Below are positions 27,766-35,777 of a stretch of DNA of 64,000 nucleotides, piece by piece. The DNA comes from Deinococcus peraridilitoris DSM 19664. Lineage in GTDB: Bacteria; Deinococcota; Deinococci; Deinococcales; Deinococcaceae. The position numbers and the translations under genes are program-made. The stretch is from positions 248,001 through 312,000 of the forward strand of contig NC_019789.1 of the NCBI RefSeq assembly GCF_000317835.1. The letters run 5' to 3'. The notes under the pieces are model-generated. The model worked only from the letters and a program-made list of their open reading frames with translations. It searched no databases and was not told the DNA's origin. How positions within the stretch are numbered: the stretch's first letter is position 1; the number at the start of each line of letters is the position of its first letter.

Positions 27766-28707
27766 ATGACTGAGAACAAAACACGCGCGGCATTCAAACG
27801 TGCCACCGGTACGCTCACCCCTGAAGCGCACGCCGTCCTTGCTGAATTCGAACGCGCACTGCGGGAAGTTGAAGACCTCAGCCCCCACCCTGCGTGCGTA
27901 TCTCGCGGACCTCCGCTACTTCGCCTTCTGGTGTGAATCGGCTTGGCATGACGACGCTCGCTCAAACTCCTTCCTCCCGGAGCAGCTCACTACACCCCTG
28001 ATCACCCGCTTCAGAACGCACCTGCAAGGCGAACTGGCCCTCAAACCCGCCAGCGTCAACCGCGCGTTGGTCGGCATCAAACGATTCACCGCTTGGGCCG
28101 AGCGGCAACACCGCATCCAGCGCGATCCTGCTCGTCCCGTTCGTTTCGTGCGTCTGGCAGCCCCGCACCCCGCGGCCTGACCGATAAAGAAGAAGACGCC
28201 CTGGTGCGCGCCGTCACCAAGCACGGTAAACTCCGCGACCGCACCGTCATCGTGCTGATGCTGCACACCGGCCTGCGGGTCAGCGAAACCAGTTGCCTCA
28301 AACGCCGGGATGTCACCCTCACGAAACGCAGCGGCCAGCTCACCGTGACCGGCAAAGGCAACAAAGTGCGTGACGTTCCCCTCAACAGCACCGCTCGTGA
28401 AACCTTGCACACGTACCTCCCGACCCTTCCCGAGAACGCTGTTTTCGTTTTTCCCTCTGACCGCCGATCGGCTTCCCTTTCCACCCGCGCGCTCGATCAC
28501 CTGATCCGCAAATACGCTCACCTCGCCGGACTCGACCTCAGCCCCCACGATTTGCGGCACCGCTTCGGATACATGATGGCTGAACGCGTCCCCCTGCACC
28601 GCCTTGCGCAGATCATGGGTCACGACTCCCTCGACACCACCGCCCGCTACACCCGCGCCACGGCCCGCGACCTCCAAGCTGAAGTTGAAAAGATCGCATG
28701 GCGCTGA
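27766..28707 (+). pseudogene. Tyrosine recombinase (TnpI/XerD-like) with two frameshifts
   Basis: The ATG at 27766 follows GGAGG. The N-terminal part (AEFERALREVEDLSP) continues in another frame as TLRAYLADLRYFAFWCESAW, then in a third as LTDKEEDALVRAVTKHGKLR. Each join needs one base in a C-rich run (near 27885 and 28165). The catalytic domain is otherwise complete: Arg in LHTGLRVSETSCL, H-x-L-R in SPHDLRHRFGYMM, GH in IMGHDSLDTT, Tyr in ARYTRATA. About 310 residues, usual length. It would resolve cointegrates of the host transposon. All three segments are collinear, so inactivation is recent or artefactual. Confidence 0.85.
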
Positions 28708-28725
28708 ACGCCGGACAAGGAACTG

Positions 28726-31700
28726 ATGCCTGACTCGCCCGTACCTCCATCCCCCACCTCGTCCGAGCTCACCGGGCAACAACGCGCTGATCAGCTGATC
28801 GCCCAGCTGCAGGACGTCACGGAACAACTCGCGGCGACAGGCACGCAGGCAGAAATCTTCGAGTTCATTTTGCGCCCCGCCCTGGCCGTGCTGGGCGCCA
28901 CAGCGGGCATGGTGCTGCTGGTGCAGGGTGACGCCTTGAACGTGACTGCCCAGTACGGTCAGGACGCGGGCATCAAGAGCGTCTGGCAGGATGGTCCGCT
29001 TTCCGACCGGACGCCGGCCACCGCCGTGCTCCGGACGCGTGAGCCTTGGCTGGTTGAGCACAGTGAAACGCTGACCGCCACCTACCCTGACCTGGAAGCG
29101 CGTACCGGAGGCAAGGTGGCCGTCGGGAGTGCAATCCTTCCTATGTTTCTGGAAGGCCAGCCATTGGGCGTCCTCGTCCTGGACTTCCAGCAGCCCCATC
29201 ACTTCACCGAACCGGAAACCCGCTTTCTGCGCACCCTCGCCGCGCAGTGCGCTGTTGCCCTGGGACGCGCGCAGCTCACCACCGACTTACAGGAGCAGGT
29301 GCGGAAACGCACCGCCATCATTGAACACGATGCCCGCGCGTACGAAGTCTTCGTGTCGTTTACCGAAGCGGTCGGCGCCCACTCGGACGTGCTCGCCCTG
29401 GCTCAGCAAGCGGTCGAGGTGTTGCGCCGCCGCTTTCCGGACGGCAGCGCCGCCTACTACGAGCGTGTAGGTGACCTCTGGAAGGCGCGGGTGTGGAGTG
29501 ATGACCTGCGTGGCGACTTGCTCGCCTTGATCACCGCCGGGCTTCCCGAAACCCCACTGATCCGCGAAGTGCTGCGAGTACAGGACAGCGTGTTCGTGGA
29601 TGGCTGGAACGCGACGCGCGAAGAGGTGGAGCACTCTGAGGAGTACGGCACGGCTGTCAACGTTCCCTTGTTCATGGCGGGCGAGGTGGGCGGCATTCTC
29701 GCGCTCGCGCTGCGGGACAATCAGCGATGGGCGGAGCAGGACAAGACGCTGGTGCACGCGGTGGCACGCGGCCTGAACCTCGCGCTTGAACGCACCGAAT
29801 TCATCCGCTTACTCGAAACCCGGAACGTGGAACTCGACGCCCGAACCAAAGCCTTGCAGCGTTTCGCGATCCTGGCCCGCACACCTGAAACAGACGCGTT
29901 GGCACTCATCGGGCGGGCACAGGAAGCTGTCGCTGAGCTCATCGGCGAGGGCTTCGCGGTGTACTACCAGCTGGAAGGCGAATCGTGGATGCCGAAGTCC
30001 CAGGCCGGCGGCACCGAGCACGCCCCCCTGCAGGCGTCACTGTCGTCCGCGTTGCCGTACGACACCACCCACAACCTCCGCTTTCCCTGGGAAACCGGCC
30101 AGCCGCTGTATCAGGACCGCTACAACCCCACCCTCGACCACGACGTGCCAGGATCGGAGACCATCGCGTCCACCGCGACCCTGCCGCTTTTCGTGGGTAC
30201 CGAATGCCACGGCATCTTCGCTTATGGACTCAACGTCAGTCGCCCCTGGACTCGCGGGGACAAAGCCATTTTGGAAACCGCGGTGAATAGCCTCGGTCTC
30301 GCGTTGGAACGGGCTGAGCACGCACGGACGTTGGAAGCCGAGCGGGCCGCCCTGGACGCCTTCGTGGCGTTCAGCGAAGCCGTCGGGACGCAAACAGATG
30401 TCCTCGCCCTGGCACGGCAAGCCATGCAGGCGCTCCAGACGCGCTTTCCAAACAGCAGCGGAACGTACTACGAACGCCAGGACGGCTTGTGGAAAGGCCG
30501 GGTGTGGACCGAGGACATGACCGATGAGTTGCTGGCGATGCTGCAGGCTGGTTTTCCGGAGGACACACCCATCCTCAGGGACGCGCAGCAGGCTCGGCAG
30601 CTGGTGTTCCGCGAAGCCTGGAATCCTGAGGAGGAGCGGGTGGAGCGCAGCGGCGAGTACCAGGCCACTGTCGCTGCGCCGTTGATCGTGCAGGAGGAAG
30701 TGCGGGGCATCCTCGGCTTCGCGTTGCGTGACGTCGCGCGGTGGAGCGAGAGCGACAAGGCGCTGGTGCGCGCCGTGGTGCGGGGCCTCACCCTCGCGCT
30801 GGAGCGCGCGGACGTTGCAGCTCGCCTGGCGGAGCAGAACGCTGAACTGGACGCACGCACCAGAGCTCTGGAAGGCTTCGCGAACCTCACGCGGGACCTG
30901 AGTACAGAAGCAAATCAGTACGGCCTGGTGAAGCGCGCGCAGGAAGTGGTGATGTCGCTGCTCAGCGACGGGTACGCGCTGTACTACGAACGGGACGGAG
31001 AGCGGTGGCGCAACCGGGTGCAGATCGGTGAGACTCGTAACCCGGACCTCCAGGCATTCATTGATGCTGGACCACTGGTGGGAGTCACGCCCAGTGTGGA
31101 CGTGCCTTGGACGACCAGTCAGGCGCTGTATCAGGATCAGTACGCTCAAGGCAGCGACACTCCGCTGGAGATGGTGGAGCATGTCAGTACGGTGGCTTCG
31201 CTGCCCGTCCTGAGGCGAGGGGAAGTTGCCGGGGTGTTCATCGCGGTGCTGTTCGCGCAGCGCACCTGGGCTCAGGCGGACCGCGCGGTGCTGGAGACGG
31301 TGGTGCGCAGCCTGGGCCTGGCCTTGGAGCGGGCCGAGGGTATCGTCGCTCTGGCCGCGCGGACGGAGGAGTTGGTGCGTTCCAACGCGGAGCTGGAGCA
31401 GTTCGCGTATGTGGCCAGTCACGATTTGCAAGAACCCTTGCGCACCATCACCAGTTTCTCGCAGCTGCTGGCCTTGAAGTATCAGGGGCGTCTGGATGAA
31501 AAAGCGGACATATACATCCGACTGATCGGAGAAGCAACCGCGCGGATGGGAACGCTGCTGCAGGATCTGCTGGCCTTTTCTCGGGTGGGCGCCGGCGCAC
31601 ACCGGCAAGACGTGGTAGATATGCAGGAAGTGTTGGCGCAGGTGAGGCAGGACTTGCAGGCGCAGATCGAGCGCTCCGGCGCCACCGTGCATATCAGCTC

Positions 31701-32064
31701 GATTCCCAGTGTTATCGGGGACGGAACGCAGTTGCGGCAGCTCTTCCAGAACCTGCTGGGCAACGCGCTGAAGTTCCGTGATCCCGGGCGGGCTCCTGAG
31801 GTGTACCTGGACGCGCAGGACGAAGGGAACTTCGTCCGGATCACCGTGCGGGACAATGGCATTGGCATTGAAACGGAGTATTTCGACCGGATCTTCACCA
31901 TCTTCCAGCGGCTGCACACCCGCGACAGGTACGAAGGCAGCGGGATCGGGCTGTCCATTGCCCGGAAGATCGTCGAGCGGCACGGTGGGCGCCTGGGCCT
32001 GAAGAGCAATCCAGGGGGGGGCACGGTCTTTTCACTGACTTTGCCAAAGAAAAGGGCGGCATGA
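28726..32064 (+). CDS. Multi-GAF sensor histidine kinase
   Basis: A 1112-residue soluble kinase with no signal peptide or membrane segments. About residues 25-190, 205-365, 375-535, 545-705 and 715-880 are five GAF-like sensor modules. Modules 2 and 4 resemble each other (VFVSFTEAVGAHSDVLALAQ vs AFVAFSEAVGTQTDVLALAR), as do 3 and 5, implying duplication of a two-GAF unit. The HisKA dimer helix has phospho-accepting His899 in ASHDLQEPLRTI; the HATPase domain has NALKF, DNGIGI and GSGIGLSIA boxes. It lies 18 bases after the recombinase frame as transposon cargo, followed by a coupled mini-ORF and a receiver protein. Ligands of the GAF modules are unknown. Confidence 0.92.
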   Translation: MPDSPVPPSPTSSELTGQQRADQLIAQLQDVTEQLAATGTQAEIFEFILRPALAVLGATAGMVLLVQGDALNVTAQYGQDAGIKSVWQDGPLSDRTPATAVLRTREPWLVEHSETLTATYPDLEARTGGKVAVGSAILPMFLEGQPLGVLVLDFQQPHHFTEPETRFLRTLAAQCAVALGRAQLTTDLQEQVRKRTAIIEHDARAYEVFVSFTEAVGAHSDVLALAQQAVEVLRRRFPDGSAAYYERVGDLWKARVWSDDLRGDLLALITAGLPETPLIREVLRVQDSVFVDGWNATREEVEHSEEYGTAVNVPLFMAGEVGGILALALRDNQRWAEQDKTLVHAVARGLNLALERTEFIRLLETRNVELDARTKALQRFAILARTPETDALALIGRAQEAVAELIGEGFAVYYQLEGESWMPKSQAGGTEHAPLQASLSSALPYDTTHNLRFPWETGQPLYQDRYNPTLDHDVPGSETIASTATLPLFVGTECHGIFAYGLNVSRPWTRGDKAILETAVNSLGLALERAEHARTLEAERAALDAFVAFSEAVGTQTDVLALARQAMQALQTRFPNSSGTYYERQDGLWKGRVWTEDMTDELLAMLQAGFPEDTPILRDAQQARQLVFREAWNPEEERVERSGEYQATVAAPLIVQEEVRGILGFALRDVARWSESDKALVRAVVRGLTLALERADVAARLAEQNAELDARTRALEGFANLTRDLSTEANQYGLVKRAQEVVMSLLSDGYALYYERDGERWRNRVQIGETRNPDLQAFIDAGPLVGVTPSVDVPWTTSQALYQDQYAQGSDTPLEMVEHVSTVASLPVLRRGEVAGVFIAVLFAQRTWAQADRAVLETVVRSLGLALERAEGIVALAARTEELVRSNAELEQFAYVASHDLQEPLRTITSFSQLLALKYQGRLDEKADIYIRLIGEATARMGTLLQDLLAFSRVGAGAHRQDVVDMQEVLAQVRQDLQAQIERSGATVHISSIPSVIGDGTQLRQLFQNLLGNALKFRDPGRAPEVYLDAQDEGNFVRITVRDNGIGIETEYFDRIFTIFQRLHTRDRYEGSGIGLSIARKIVERHGGRLGLKSNPGGGTVFSLTLPKKRAA

Positions 32065-32150
32065 GTGTTCAGCACAAGGCGGCGCTGCTCAGTGATATTC
32101 GGAGCGGCCCAATCTTGAAGGGGCTGCTGCCGGGCGGGCGGCAGGGGTGA
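32061..32150 (+). CDS. 29-codon coupling ORF between kinase and receiver
   Basis: The ATG overlaps the kinase stop (ATGA) and its own stop overlaps the GTG of the receiver gene (GTGA), so ribosomes could pass through all three frames. The product would be MSVQHKAALLSDIRSG plus 13 residues; no family resemblance. It may serve only to couple translation, or it may be the remains of a longer N-terminus of the receiver gene. Too short for certainty. Confidence 0.4.
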   Translation: MSVQHKAALLSDIRSGPILKGLLPGGRQG

Positions 32151-32524
32151 GGCGGGTCTTACTCATCGAGGACCACGACGCCGACGCGCTGCTGCTGGTG
32201 GAGTTGCTGGAATTGGTGGGCGCGGACTGGCAGGTGGAGCACGTGCAGACCTTTGCGGAAGCTGCTCGATGTTGGCCGGGAGGAGCGTTCGATGTGCTGC
32301 TCTTGGACCTGGATATTCCGGATGGTTTCGGTCTGGAAGTGCTGTCCCGAGCACTGTTATTGGCTGCTGGGAAACCTGTGGTGGTTCTGAGCGGTCTGGC
32401 AAACCCGGAGGTCGCGGTGAGTGCCGTGCAGTTAGGCGCGCGTGGGTACGTGGTGAAGGGCTTTGGGTCCGTCCAGCAGCTGATGAAATTGGAGGAGCCT
32501 CTGCCGATGTCAGGAGGAGGCTGA
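32147..32524 (+). CDS. Stand-alone response regulator receiver protein
   Basis: A 125-residue CheY-like protein. Acidic residues in LLIEDHDADALLL (about 8-10), phosphoacceptor Asp in FDVLLLDLDIPDGFGLEV (about 57), Ser in VVLSGLA, and Lys in GYVVKGF (about 107) are all present. There is no output domain, so it must act by protein contact or in phosphorelay, probably receiving phosphate from the adjacent kinase. The GTG start is favoured by the overlap with the mini-ORF. It ends 31 bases before the right transposon repeat. Confidence 0.88.
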   Translation: MRRVLLIEDHDADALLLVELLELVGADWQVEHVQTFAEAARCWPGGAFDVLLLDLDIPDGFGLEVLSRALLLAAGKPVVVLSGLANPEVAVSAVQLGARGYVVKGFGSVQQLMKLEEPLPMSGGG

Positions 32525-32555
32525 GTTTGAACCTGCACGTTTTTATTCACAAACG

Positions 32556-32596
32556 CACAAAAGTGGCGGTTTAAGCCCTTTTCGTTTCCATACCTC
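32556..32596 (-). repeat. Right terminal inverted repeat of the Tn3-family transposon
   Basis: Complement of the left repeat with 33 of 41 matches; on the minus strand starts GAGGTATGGAAACGAAAAG. GGGAG (32597-32601) follows it on the plus strand, matching the left flank. Confidence 0.9.
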
Positions 32597-32604
32597 GGGA
32601 GCGT

Positions 32605-32809
32605 TCATAGACGCTGGGGAGCCCGTCCTTCGAACATGATGGTAAAAATATTCAGCGCTGAGCGCCAGTCGTTCAAGGGTCTCGTCCAGCGCTCAGTGGC
32701 CCGCAAGATCGCCAGGTACAACACCTTCAACGCGGCTTCCTCATTCAGGAACGACCCCCTGGTCTTGGTGACCTTGCGCAGCTGAAAATTCAAGGACTCG
32801 ATGGCCTGA
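32605..32809 (-). pseudogene. IS256-family transposase, C-terminal part
   Basis: Reads AIESLNFQLRKVTKTRGSF, NEEAALKVLYLAILRATERW and LNDWRSALNIFTIMFEGR to a stop at 32605: the conserved C-terminal block of Mutator/IS256 transposases, including the region around the third catalytic residue. The rest of the gene is at 34644-35595 on the same strand, beyond the serine-recombinase segment. The Tn3 transposon sits a few bases past its stop codon. Confidence 0.85.
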
Positions 32810-32902
32810 TTACAAACGACATTTTCTGTTTTGTTCGGCCTGCCCGCCTCAAGTTGCGCGCCTGGCAGCCGGCAAGAAGAAGATCGACACAAGGAGGTGG
32901 TT

Positions 32903-33103
32903 ATGCCACGCCAAGCGTCGATCAAGCAGCCCATCCAGATCCAACGGACCATTGTCGAGCACCCCGACCTGCGGAAACTCGACCGGGCCTATCAGTTCCT
33001 GACGCAGTGGGCAACCCAGCCTCCCCAACGGGAGGTCAATGATGCGAGTAGCCCTGTACGCCCGAGTGTCAAGCAGCCGCCAAGTCCAGACGCAGACCAT
33101 TGA
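32903..33103 (+). CDS. Small protein encoded ahead of the serine recombinase
   Basis: A 66-codon frame with the best ribosome site in the area (AAGGAGGT, 5 bases before the ATG). Its first 46 residues (MPRQASIKQPIQIQRT... to about WATQPPQREV) are helical and basic; the last 20 overlap the recombinase start in another frame. It looks like the short leader gene that often precedes large serine recombinases in IS607/transposon-like elements, possibly an accessory DNA-binding protein. No known domain recognised. Confidence 0.55.
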   Translation: MPRQASIKQPIQIQRTIVEHPDLRKLDRAYQFLTQWATQPPQREVNDASSPVRPSVKQPPSPDADH

Positions 33104-34643
33104 ACAGCAACTCGAACGCCTTCAGAACACAGCGAACGAGCGCGGCCACCATGTCGACGCCGACCACATCTTCCGTGACGATGGACTGAGCGGCGCCCGC
33201 CTCAACCGCCCTGGCCTCGATCGGTTACGTGACCGCGTCACACAGCACGACGTGGACCTCGTGCTCATCACGGCTCCTGATCGCCTGGCACGAAAGTACG
33301 TCCATCAGATGCTGCTCCTCGAAGAGTTCGAGAAGCGTGGATGCACCGTAGAGTTCATCGAACGACCCATGAGCCAGGACCCGCATGACCAACTGCTCCT
33401 TCAGATTCGTGGTGCCGTGTCAGAGTACGAACGCAGCCTCATTGCTGATCGGATGCGGCGCGGTCGCCTTGCCAAACTCAAAGCAGGCGTGTTACTGCCC
33501 TGGACCCAGCCTCCTTTTGGCTACCGCGTTGATCCTGCTTGCCCACGCGACCCTGCGGGCGTGCGCCTGGAACCGGCGGAAGCCGAACTCGTACAGCAGC
33601 TCTACGACTGGTACCTTGAAGAAGGCGCCACCTTCCTGGCGATCATTGCTCGTCTCAAACACGCGAACATTCAAAGTCCGAAAGGCAAAGCCTTATGGGT
33701 TCCGTCCACCGTCCGGCAAGTGCTGTGCAATCCCGTGTACACCGGCACCACCTATGGCAATCGCTGGGAAGCCATCCCGGCACGCTCACGGAAGTCGCCG
33801 TTCAAGCCAGTTGGAAAGTCCGGTCAGAGCCACCGTCAGCGGCCCCGTGAAGAATGGGTACCTATTGCCGTGCCGGCCATCGTCGAGCAGGAGGTGTTTG
33901 ATCGCGTGCAGAGTAAGTTGTCGCTGAATCAGCAACGATCCAGGCGGAACAACACCAAACACCCCTACCTGCTGCGGGGCTTGGTCAGCTGTGGGCGCTG
34001 CCGGTGTTCCTGCCCAGGCCGGACGACCAAATCAGGCCAGTCATACTATGCGTGCAGCCTGAAAACCAACTACCTGCGCGCCGCAGGCAACGGTGTGGAA
34101 ATCTGTACCGCTCGCTACACGCCTGCCCAGCAATTGGACGAGATCGTCTGGGCGGATTTATGCGCAGTACTCAAGCAGCCAGACTTGATCGAACTGGCAC
34201 TGGAACGGCGACACGGTGGGGCCTGGTTGCCGCAGGAGCTACAAGCCAGGCAAGCGAACTTGCGTGCGGCATTGTCAGGACTTGAGGGCCAACGGCAACG
34301 CCTGCTGGAGGCTTACCTGGCCAGGGTGATCGAGTTGGGCGAGTTCGAACGAGCGCGGATGGAACTGGACCGCAAACGCGAGCAGATCGAGATTCAGCAG
34401 CGCCTGGTGCAGGTGCAAGTCGCGCAGCGACAGGAATTGGCACAATTGACGGACTCGCTGGAAGGGTTCTGCGCGTCAGTGCGCGAAGGGTTGGAGCATG
34501 CTGATTTTGACCGGAAGCGCCTGCTGGTCGAGTTGCTGGTGGACCGAGTGATCGTGGAGGAAGAGCATGTTGAGATTCGGTATGCGGTGCCGACCTCGCG
34601 GGACCGCCCGAGGGTTCCGTTTTGTCAATTGCGTTTCGACTAT
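33042..34643 (+). CDS. Large serine recombinase
   Basis: Resolvase domain at residues 1-150 with nucleophile Ser in YARVSSSRQVQTQTIEQQ and Arg cluster in PDRLARKYVHQ; recombinase domain about 160-270 (GVRLEPAEAELVQQLYDWYL, VLCNPVYTGTTYG); zinc ribbon near 310-340 (CGRCRC ... YYAC); coiled coil about 400-480. The second ATG (33042) gives better spacing to GGGAGGT than 33039. Family members end soon after the RYAVPTS...FCQLR motif; here the frame runs on to 35201 through antisense IS256 DNA, so integration seems to have removed the native stop. It would catalyse site-specific insertion and excision of its element. Confidence 0.85.
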
Positions 34644-35595
34644 TTCAATCGCATTGGTTGTGTACACCACCTTCCTGATCTCCGGCGGAAACGCAAAGAA
34701 CGGCGTGACCCTGGCCCAGTGGCGCTGCCACGTTGCCCCAACCGCCGGGTATTTGGCATCGTGCTTCTCTCGGAACGCGACGAGGGCGCGCTCGGCCTGC
34801 TCAACGGTCGAGGCGGCATAGATCGTTTGAGATCGGCCGCGACTGCTTTGTGTTCTTTCCAGTTCACGAAGGCCAGCGAGAGCCGGACCATGGACCATGT
34901 GGACGGTGCAAAGTTGCACCTGCGTCTTGGGGAAGACGGCTTCGATCGCCTCGGGAAAGCCCTTCAGCCCGTCCACGCAAGCGATGAACACATCCCGCAC
35001 GCCCCGGTTCTCGAGCTCGGTCAGCACCGAGAGCCAGAACTTGGCTCCCTCGGGTTTGAGGGTCCACAAGCCCAGCACCTCTTTGGTTCCTTCGAGGTTC
35101 ACGCCGATGGCCGGGTAGACCGCTCGGGGAGCGACCAGCCCGTCTTTGCGGATTTTGACGTGCAAGCAGTCGAGGTAAAGACTCGGATAGACCGCCTCTA
35201 ACGGGCGCGAGCGCCATGCCTGAAAGGTCTTGCAGCTGATTCTGGATGTCCCGGTTCGTCATGCCGTGGGCGTACAGCGACGATCTTGTCGTCCAATCCC
35301 TCGAATCACCGTTCACCGTTGGTGCTTGGGTAAGATCGCGGGCTCGAACGCACCACGACGGTTGCGGGAACGTCGATCTCGACGCTGCCGAACTCAGCCT
35401 GCACGGTCTTTTTCGACTTTCCGTTTGGGGTGTTTCTTGTTTCGTTGGTCACCCGTCCGCCCGACTCGTGGCCGAGGTGGTGTGTCAGCTCGACGGTCGC
35501 CGCACCCCCGACTCGCCAAAGCTGTCGGGGGTGCGGCGACCGTCGAGCAGCTGGTCGAGGAGTTGCGGGTCAAGCTTCGTTTCTGCTGCTGGCAT
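34644..35595 (-). pseudogene. IS256-family transposase, N-terminal and central parts, frameshifted
   Basis: Starts at 35595 (MPAAETKLDPQLLDQLLDGR), is disturbed by an inverted duplication at 35490-35548, resumes as ELTHHLGHESGG and AEFGSVEIDVPR, then SLYAHGMTNRDIQNQLQD, then after a deletion of about 25 codons FQAWRSRPLEAVYPSLYLDC. The longest intact piece, LHVKIRKDGLVAPRAV through FIACVDGLKGFPEAIEAVFP to VVYTTNAIE, holds the catalytic Asp region. Several shifts and stops make it non-functional. Continues as 32605-32809. Confidence 0.85.
35490..35548. repeat. Perfect 24-bp inverted duplication within the IS256 pseudogene
   Basis: Arms 35490-35513 and 35525-35548 are exact complements around an 11-base centre (TCGCCAAAGCT). 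One arm encodes part of the normal transposase N-terminus (QLLDGRRTPDS), so the other arm is an inverted copy of local DNA, adding an in-frame stop. Such events arise by template switching. Confidence 0.8.
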
Positions 35596-35651
35596 GGACA
35601 CGTCCTTTCGTCAGATGCGGTTCCTGCCCCAGATCCACAAAATTCTGTACA

Positions 35652-35777
35652 GGCTCGCGCGAGGCCATGCCCCCCTTTCTTCACTGCTATCACCGCGAAC
35701 GCAAGCATTCAGCCCTGAGGTACGCCACTCCTTGGGCTACCCTCACTTCACCGGCGTACGCTCGCGTCATCGCCTGA
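35652..35777 (+). pseudogene. Possible C-terminal remnant of an IS3-type transposase
   Basis: One frame reads FLHCYHRERKHSALRYATPW to a stop at 35777. The pattern Y-x-R-E-R-x-H-S-A-L-x-Y-x-T-P is the hallmark of the end of rve-type integrase domains of IS3/IS481 transposases. Nothing upstream supports a longer gene because the IS256 right end is directly adjacent. Short and degenerate. Confidence 0.45.

Larger units (their letters stand above)
24627..32596. mobile_element. Tn3-family transposon with two-component cargo, 7.97 kb
   Basis: 41-bp terminal inverted repeats (24627-24667 and 32556-32596) match at 33 positions by eye, including GGAAACGAAAAG, the core seen in Tn3-type ends. GGGAG occurs immediately outside both ends (24622-24626 and 32597-32601), a perfect 5-bp target duplication as Tn3 transposition produces. 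Contents: decayed tnpA (leftward), a tyrosine recombinase pseudogene, a histidine kinase, a mini-ORF and a receiver protein (all rightward). It inserted between the left end of the IS256 element and its transposase stop codon. Confidence 0.9.
32810..34643 (+). mobile_element. Serine-recombinase element inserted in the IS256 transposase gene
   Basis: About 1.83 kb with a small upstream ORF and a large serine recombinase, lying between collinear C- and N-terminal parts of an IS256 transposase. Left of it the transposase resumes at AIESLN; right of it the other part ends at TTNAIE. The codons for A-I-E appear on both sides but with different bases, so either a short imperfect duplication was made or the two transposase parts come from different copies. 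Boundaries are good to about 10 bases. Confidence 0.65.
24602..35651. mobile_element. IS256-family element split by two later insertions
   Basis: The left end (24602-24619) and the right end (35634-35651, complement) share TGT-T/A-CAGAATTTTGTGGA, 17 of 18 bases. Subtracting the Tn3 transposon with its target repeat and the serine-recombinase segment leaves about 1.24 kb, close to a normal IS256-type element. The transposase gene reads leftward from 35595 to 32605 in pieces. No matching target repeat was seen just outside the ends. The reconstruction rests on end repeats plus collinear transposase fragments. Confidence 0.75.

Noticed and set aside
30037..31983. Minus-strand frame of 648 codons
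   Set aside because: Antisense to the histidine kinase, whose motifs are intact.
34644..35201. Extra C-terminal domain of the serine recombinase
   Set aside because: The bases are antisense IS256 transposase; the extension is a read-through product of the insertion.
35652..35660. Target duplication of the IS256 element
   Set aside because: The 8-9 bases outside the two end repeats do not match, so none is claimed.
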